From the NCBI GenBank assembly GCA_001999425.1, contig MLHP01000024.1, forward strand, positions 62,001-126,000: a DNA stretch of 64,000 nt, read 5' to 3'. Below are positions 61,436-64,000 of the stretch, piece after piece. The DNA is from Rodentibacter genomosp. 2. GTDB taxonomy: Bacteria; Pseudomonadota; Gammaproteobacteria; Enterobacterales; Pasteurellaceae. The notes beneath the pieces are model-generated. The model was not told where the DNA came from and searched no databases. It was given only the letters and a program-made list of their open reading frames with translations. The first letter of the stretch is position 1. Every line of letters starts with the position of its first letter. The translations under genes and the position numbers were made by a program.

Positions 61436-63778
61436 ATGAATAAAAAATATACTTTAATTTCGCTTTCTATTTTGACCGCACTTTATAGTCAAACGGCTTT
61501 GGCGGATTTACGTTCGCAATGTTTGCTAGGCGTGCCAACGTTTTCCGGTGAGGTGGTGTCAGGGAATCCAAATGATTTGCCTGTCGCTATTGAAGCGGAC
61601 GAGGCGGAAATTAATCAACCAACAAATGCGATCTACAAAGGTAATGCCGATTTAAAGCAAGGTAATCGACATCTAATCGCCCATTCTGTGGAAGTCAAGC
61701 AACTTGGTGAAGGGACGGCATTACAACGTTTCGCTCACGTGCGTGGCGGATTTGATTATAAAGACGATCAAATCAATATGTTGGGGCAAAATGCGGATTT
61801 TAATTTAGATTCGAAAGACGGAAATGTGACGGAAGCCGATTATCAGTTGGTCGGGCGTCAAGGACGGGGAAAAGCGCAAGAAATTGAATTGCACAATAAT
61901 ACCCGTATGATGAAAAATGCCACATTTACTTCCTGTTTGCCGAATGATAATGCCTGGGCAGTGGAGGCTTCTGAGATCACCCAATATATAAAGGAAGAAT
62001 ATGCGGAAATGTGGCACGCACGCTTTAAAGTGCTTGGTGTACCGGTATTTTATACGCCATATTTGCAACTCCCTATTGGTGATCGTCGTCGTTCCGGTTT
62101 ATTAATCCCAAGTGCGGGAAGTTCAAGCCGTGATGGGTATTGGTATTCCCAACCGATTTATTGGAATATCGCATCGAATTATGACGCGACTATTACACCA
62201 AAATATATGTCGCACCGCGGTTGGCAATTAAATGGTGAATTCCGCTATTTAACGCTGCTTGGAGAAGGCAAAGTAGCTGGCGAGTATTTAGGACGTGATC
62301 GCTATGATGAATACTATGGTGATAATCGTAAACGCCATCTTTTTTATTGGAATCATAGCTCCTCTTTCCTGCAAAATTGGCGTTTGAATATTGACTATAC
62401 GCGTGTGAGTGATAAACGCTATTTCACGGATTTTACGTCTGACTATGGGAGTAGCACGGATGGTTATGCCAACCAATATGCACGTATCGCTTACTACCAA
62501 CCAAATTACAATTTCGCTATTTCAGCACGCCAATTCCAAATTTTTGATGAGGTAGATATCGGGCCTTATCGTGCCATGCCACAAATTGATTTTAACTATT
62601 ATAAAAATGATTTAGCGAATGGTTGGTTAGACTTCAAGTTATTCTCGCAAGCAGTACGTTTTGATAATGATAGTAACCTTATGCCCACGGCTTGGCGTTT
62701 TCATCTTGAGCCTAGTTTAGCCACGGCAATGTCGAATAAATACGGTAGTTTGAATATTGAAACCAAACTTTATGCCACCCATTACCAACAGAAAAAAGGA
62801 AAAGGGACCGGTGCAGAAGAGGTTGAAAGTCGGGTAAATCGGGTTATTCCACAAATTAAAGTGGATTTACAAACCGTCTTAGCGCGTGATACGACTTTCT
62901 TAAAAGATTATACGCAAACCTTTGAACCGCGCGTGCAGTATTTGTATCGACCGTATCGCAATCAAAGCAATATCGGCTCAAGCCGTACCAATGATTATTT
63001 GGGGTATGGCTATGATTCCTCATTGGTTCAACAAGATTATTATTCTTTATTCCGTGATCGCCGTTATAGCGGGTTAGACCGAATTTCTTCCGCTAATCAA
63101 ATCACCTTAGGGGGAACCACCCGTTTTTATGACAGACATTCAACGGAACGTTTTAATTTCTCTGCCGGACAGACTTATCACTTAACCGATTCTCGAATTG
63201 ACAGCAATCCGGCAAATAGTACGCAACGTTCTTCTTCCTCTTGGGCGTTGGAGTCAAATTGGAAACTCAATGATAACTGGAACTGGCATGGTAGCTATCA
63301 ATATGATACACAGTTGAAGAAAACCTCATTAGTCAATACCAGTATTGAATATAATCCGGAATTAAATAATTTAATTCAGTTAAATTATCGTTATGCGAGC
63401 CAAGCTTATATCGACCAAAACTTAGGACGATCTGCTAATGCCTATAATCAAGATATTAAACAATTAGGCTTGGTCGCGGCTTGGGAAGTGACAGATAATT
63501 GGGCGGTAGTCGGAAAATATTATCAGGACTTAGCCTTGAAAAAACCGGTAGAACAGTATCTTGGCGTGCAGTATAACAGTTGTTGCTGGGCGATAGGTGT
63601 CGGAGCCAGACGCCATGTCACCAGCCGCCAAAATCAAGGACAAAACGAAGTACTGTATGATAATAGTATCGGCGTGACCTTTGAATTACGCGGTTTAGGC
63701 ACCAATGATCACCAAAGCGGTATTCAAGATATGTTGAAAAAAGGTAAGCTGCCGTATATCAAAGCGTATAGTTTATAA
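61436..63778 (+). CDS. lptD: LPS-assembly protein LptD
   Basis: A 780-residue outer-membrane protein that inserts lipopolysaccharide into the outer leaflet with LptE. Signal peptide residues 1-23 (ending ALA-DL), an N-terminal beta-taco (OstA) domain up to about residue 190, then a 26-strand barrel. All four disulfide cysteines are present: Cys29 (RSQCLLG), one in FTSCLPNDN, and the pair in NSCCWAIG. A reverse uptake sequence encodes LTALYS in the signal peptide. In E. coli surA follows; here mlaA follows. Confidence 0.96.
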   Translation: MNKKYTLISLSILTALYSQTALADLRSQCLLGVPTFSGEVVSGNPNDLPVAIEADEAEINQPTNAIYKGNADLKQGNRHLIAHSVEVKQLGEGTALQRFAHVRGGFDYKDDQINMLGQNADFNLDSKDGNVTEADYQLVGRQGRGKAQEIELHNNTRMMKNATFTSCLPNDNAWAVEASEITQYIKEEYAEMWHARFKVLGVPVFYTPYLQLPIGDRRRSGLLIPSAGSSSRDGYWYSQPIYWNIASNYDATITPKYMSHRGWQLNGEFRYLTLLGEGKVAGEYLGRDRYDEYYGDNRKRHLFYWNHSSSFLQNWRLNIDYTRVSDKRYFTDFTSDYGSSTDGYANQYARIAYYQPNYNFAISARQFQIFDEVDIGPYRAMPQIDFNYYKNDLANGWLDFKLFSQAVRFDNDSNLMPTAWRFHLEPSLATAMSNKYGSLNIETKLYATHYQQKKGKGTGAEEVESRVNRVIPQIKVDLQTVLARDTTFLKDYTQTFEPRVQYLYRPYRNQSNIGSSRTNDYLGYGYDSSLVQQDYYSLFRDRRYSGLDRISSANQITLGGTTRFYDRHSTERFNFSAGQTYHLTDSRIDSNPANSTQRSSSSWALESNWKLNDNWNWHGSYQYDTQLKKTSLVNTSIEYNPELNNLIQLNYRYASQAYIDQNLGRSANAYNQDIKQLGLVAAWEVTDNWAVVGKYYQDLALKKPVEQYLGVQYNSCCWAIGVGARRHVTSRQNQGQNEVLYDNSIGVTFELRGLGTNDHQSGIQDMLKKGKLPYIKAYSL

Positions 63779-63834
63779 GTATAGGCTTGTCCAACATTAT
63801 CTTAGGAATGAGGTTTTTGCAGAAAGGATATTTT

Positions 63835-64000
63835 ATGAAAAAACAACTAATATTGACCGCTCTTTTGGGTGCAATAGTATTAACCGGCTGTGCAACCAAG
63901 CCAAATGGAGAGCGTAATGATCCGATGGAAGGGTTTAACCGTACCATGTGGGATTTTAACTACAAAGTGGTGGACCGTTATGTGTTAGAACCGGCGGCAA
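63835..64000 (+). CDS. mlaA: Outer-membrane lipoprotein MlaA (VacJ), partial at window end
   Basis: The first 55 residues are visible. A lipoprotein signal peptide with the lipobox VLTGC gives Cys19; the mature start continues NDPMEGFNRTMWDFNYKVVDRYVLEPAA, which is the conserved start of MlaA. MlaA removes phospholipids from the outer leaflet and passes them to MlaC. The rest lies beyond the window. A variant uptake sequence (GACCGCTCTTTT) encodes LTALL in the signal peptide. The ribosome site is AGAAAGGA. Confidence 0.9.
   Translation, partial: MKKQLILTALLGAIVLTGCATKPNGERNDPMEGFNRTMWDFNYKVVDRYVLEPAA

Overview
This window is chromosomal DNA of a member of the Pasteurellaceae in the Haemophilus/Aggregatibacter/Pasteurella multocida branch. 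The main evidence is about fifty copies (counted by eye, both strands) of the Hin-type DNA uptake signal core AAGTGCGGT, often as inverted pairs that double as transcription terminators. Gene content and order (pyrR-surA-mltG-tmk-holB, fruBKA, tamA-tamB-ppx, yheS-yrdD-tsaC-aroE-tag) also match what I remember of Haemophilus influenzae. The species cannot be named from sequence alone. It carries tyrosine phenol-lyase and a 3178-residue trimeric autotransporter.

Layout. Positions 1-2330 hold glpX (minus), zapB, mioC and then a chromosomal replication origin with DnaA boxes, a cluster of GATC sites and an AT-rich stretch. From 2331 to 12083 run mnmG, rsmG and the F1Fo ATP synthase operon atpIBEFHAGDC. 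From 12174 to 17833 come pyrR, surA and a tight cell-wall/DNA-synthesis cluster (mltG, tmk, holB, a TatD-type nuclease) ending in a DUF1523 protein. From 17927 to 24430 are a CBS-domain membrane protein, a lipoprotein, the fructose PTS operon and sdhE. From 24526 to 34074 is an envelope block: the sigma-E regulon core rpoE-rseA-rseB, then tamA-tamB and ppx. From 34071 to 38145 are a PRD-domain orphan, yqaB, an acetyltransferase, yqaA, luxS and purT.

From 38.2 to 44.9 kb the DNA looks like an accessory patch. It holds a YheO-type regulator, a tyrosine permease and tyrosine phenol-lyase, then two gene relics (an autotransporter barrel end and a frameshifted HipA-N/HipS-like gene), then ilvC, and a 528-bp nested palindromic element wedged between ilvC and ilvY. 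I found no perfect uptake sequence between 38.15 and 44.53 kb. From 45.8 kb come a RarD-type transporter, glpE and the giant adhesin gene (47200-56736), then a conserved block of yheS, yrdD, tsaC, aroE, tag, lptD and the start of mlaA, which the window edge cuts.

Functionally the window joins replication initiation, energy conversion and envelope biogenesis (SurA, TamAB, LptD, MlaA and their sigma-E control; sigma-E-like promoters are visible before rpoE and surA). Nearly all genes right of the origin point away from it, as expected for leading-strand transcription. No rRNA, tRNA, complete insertion sequence or CRISPR array was found. The points most worth checking are the palindromic element at ilvC/ilvY, the dense GATC run inside mnmG, the adhesin with six collagen-like blocks, and the tyrosine phenol-lyase cluster.
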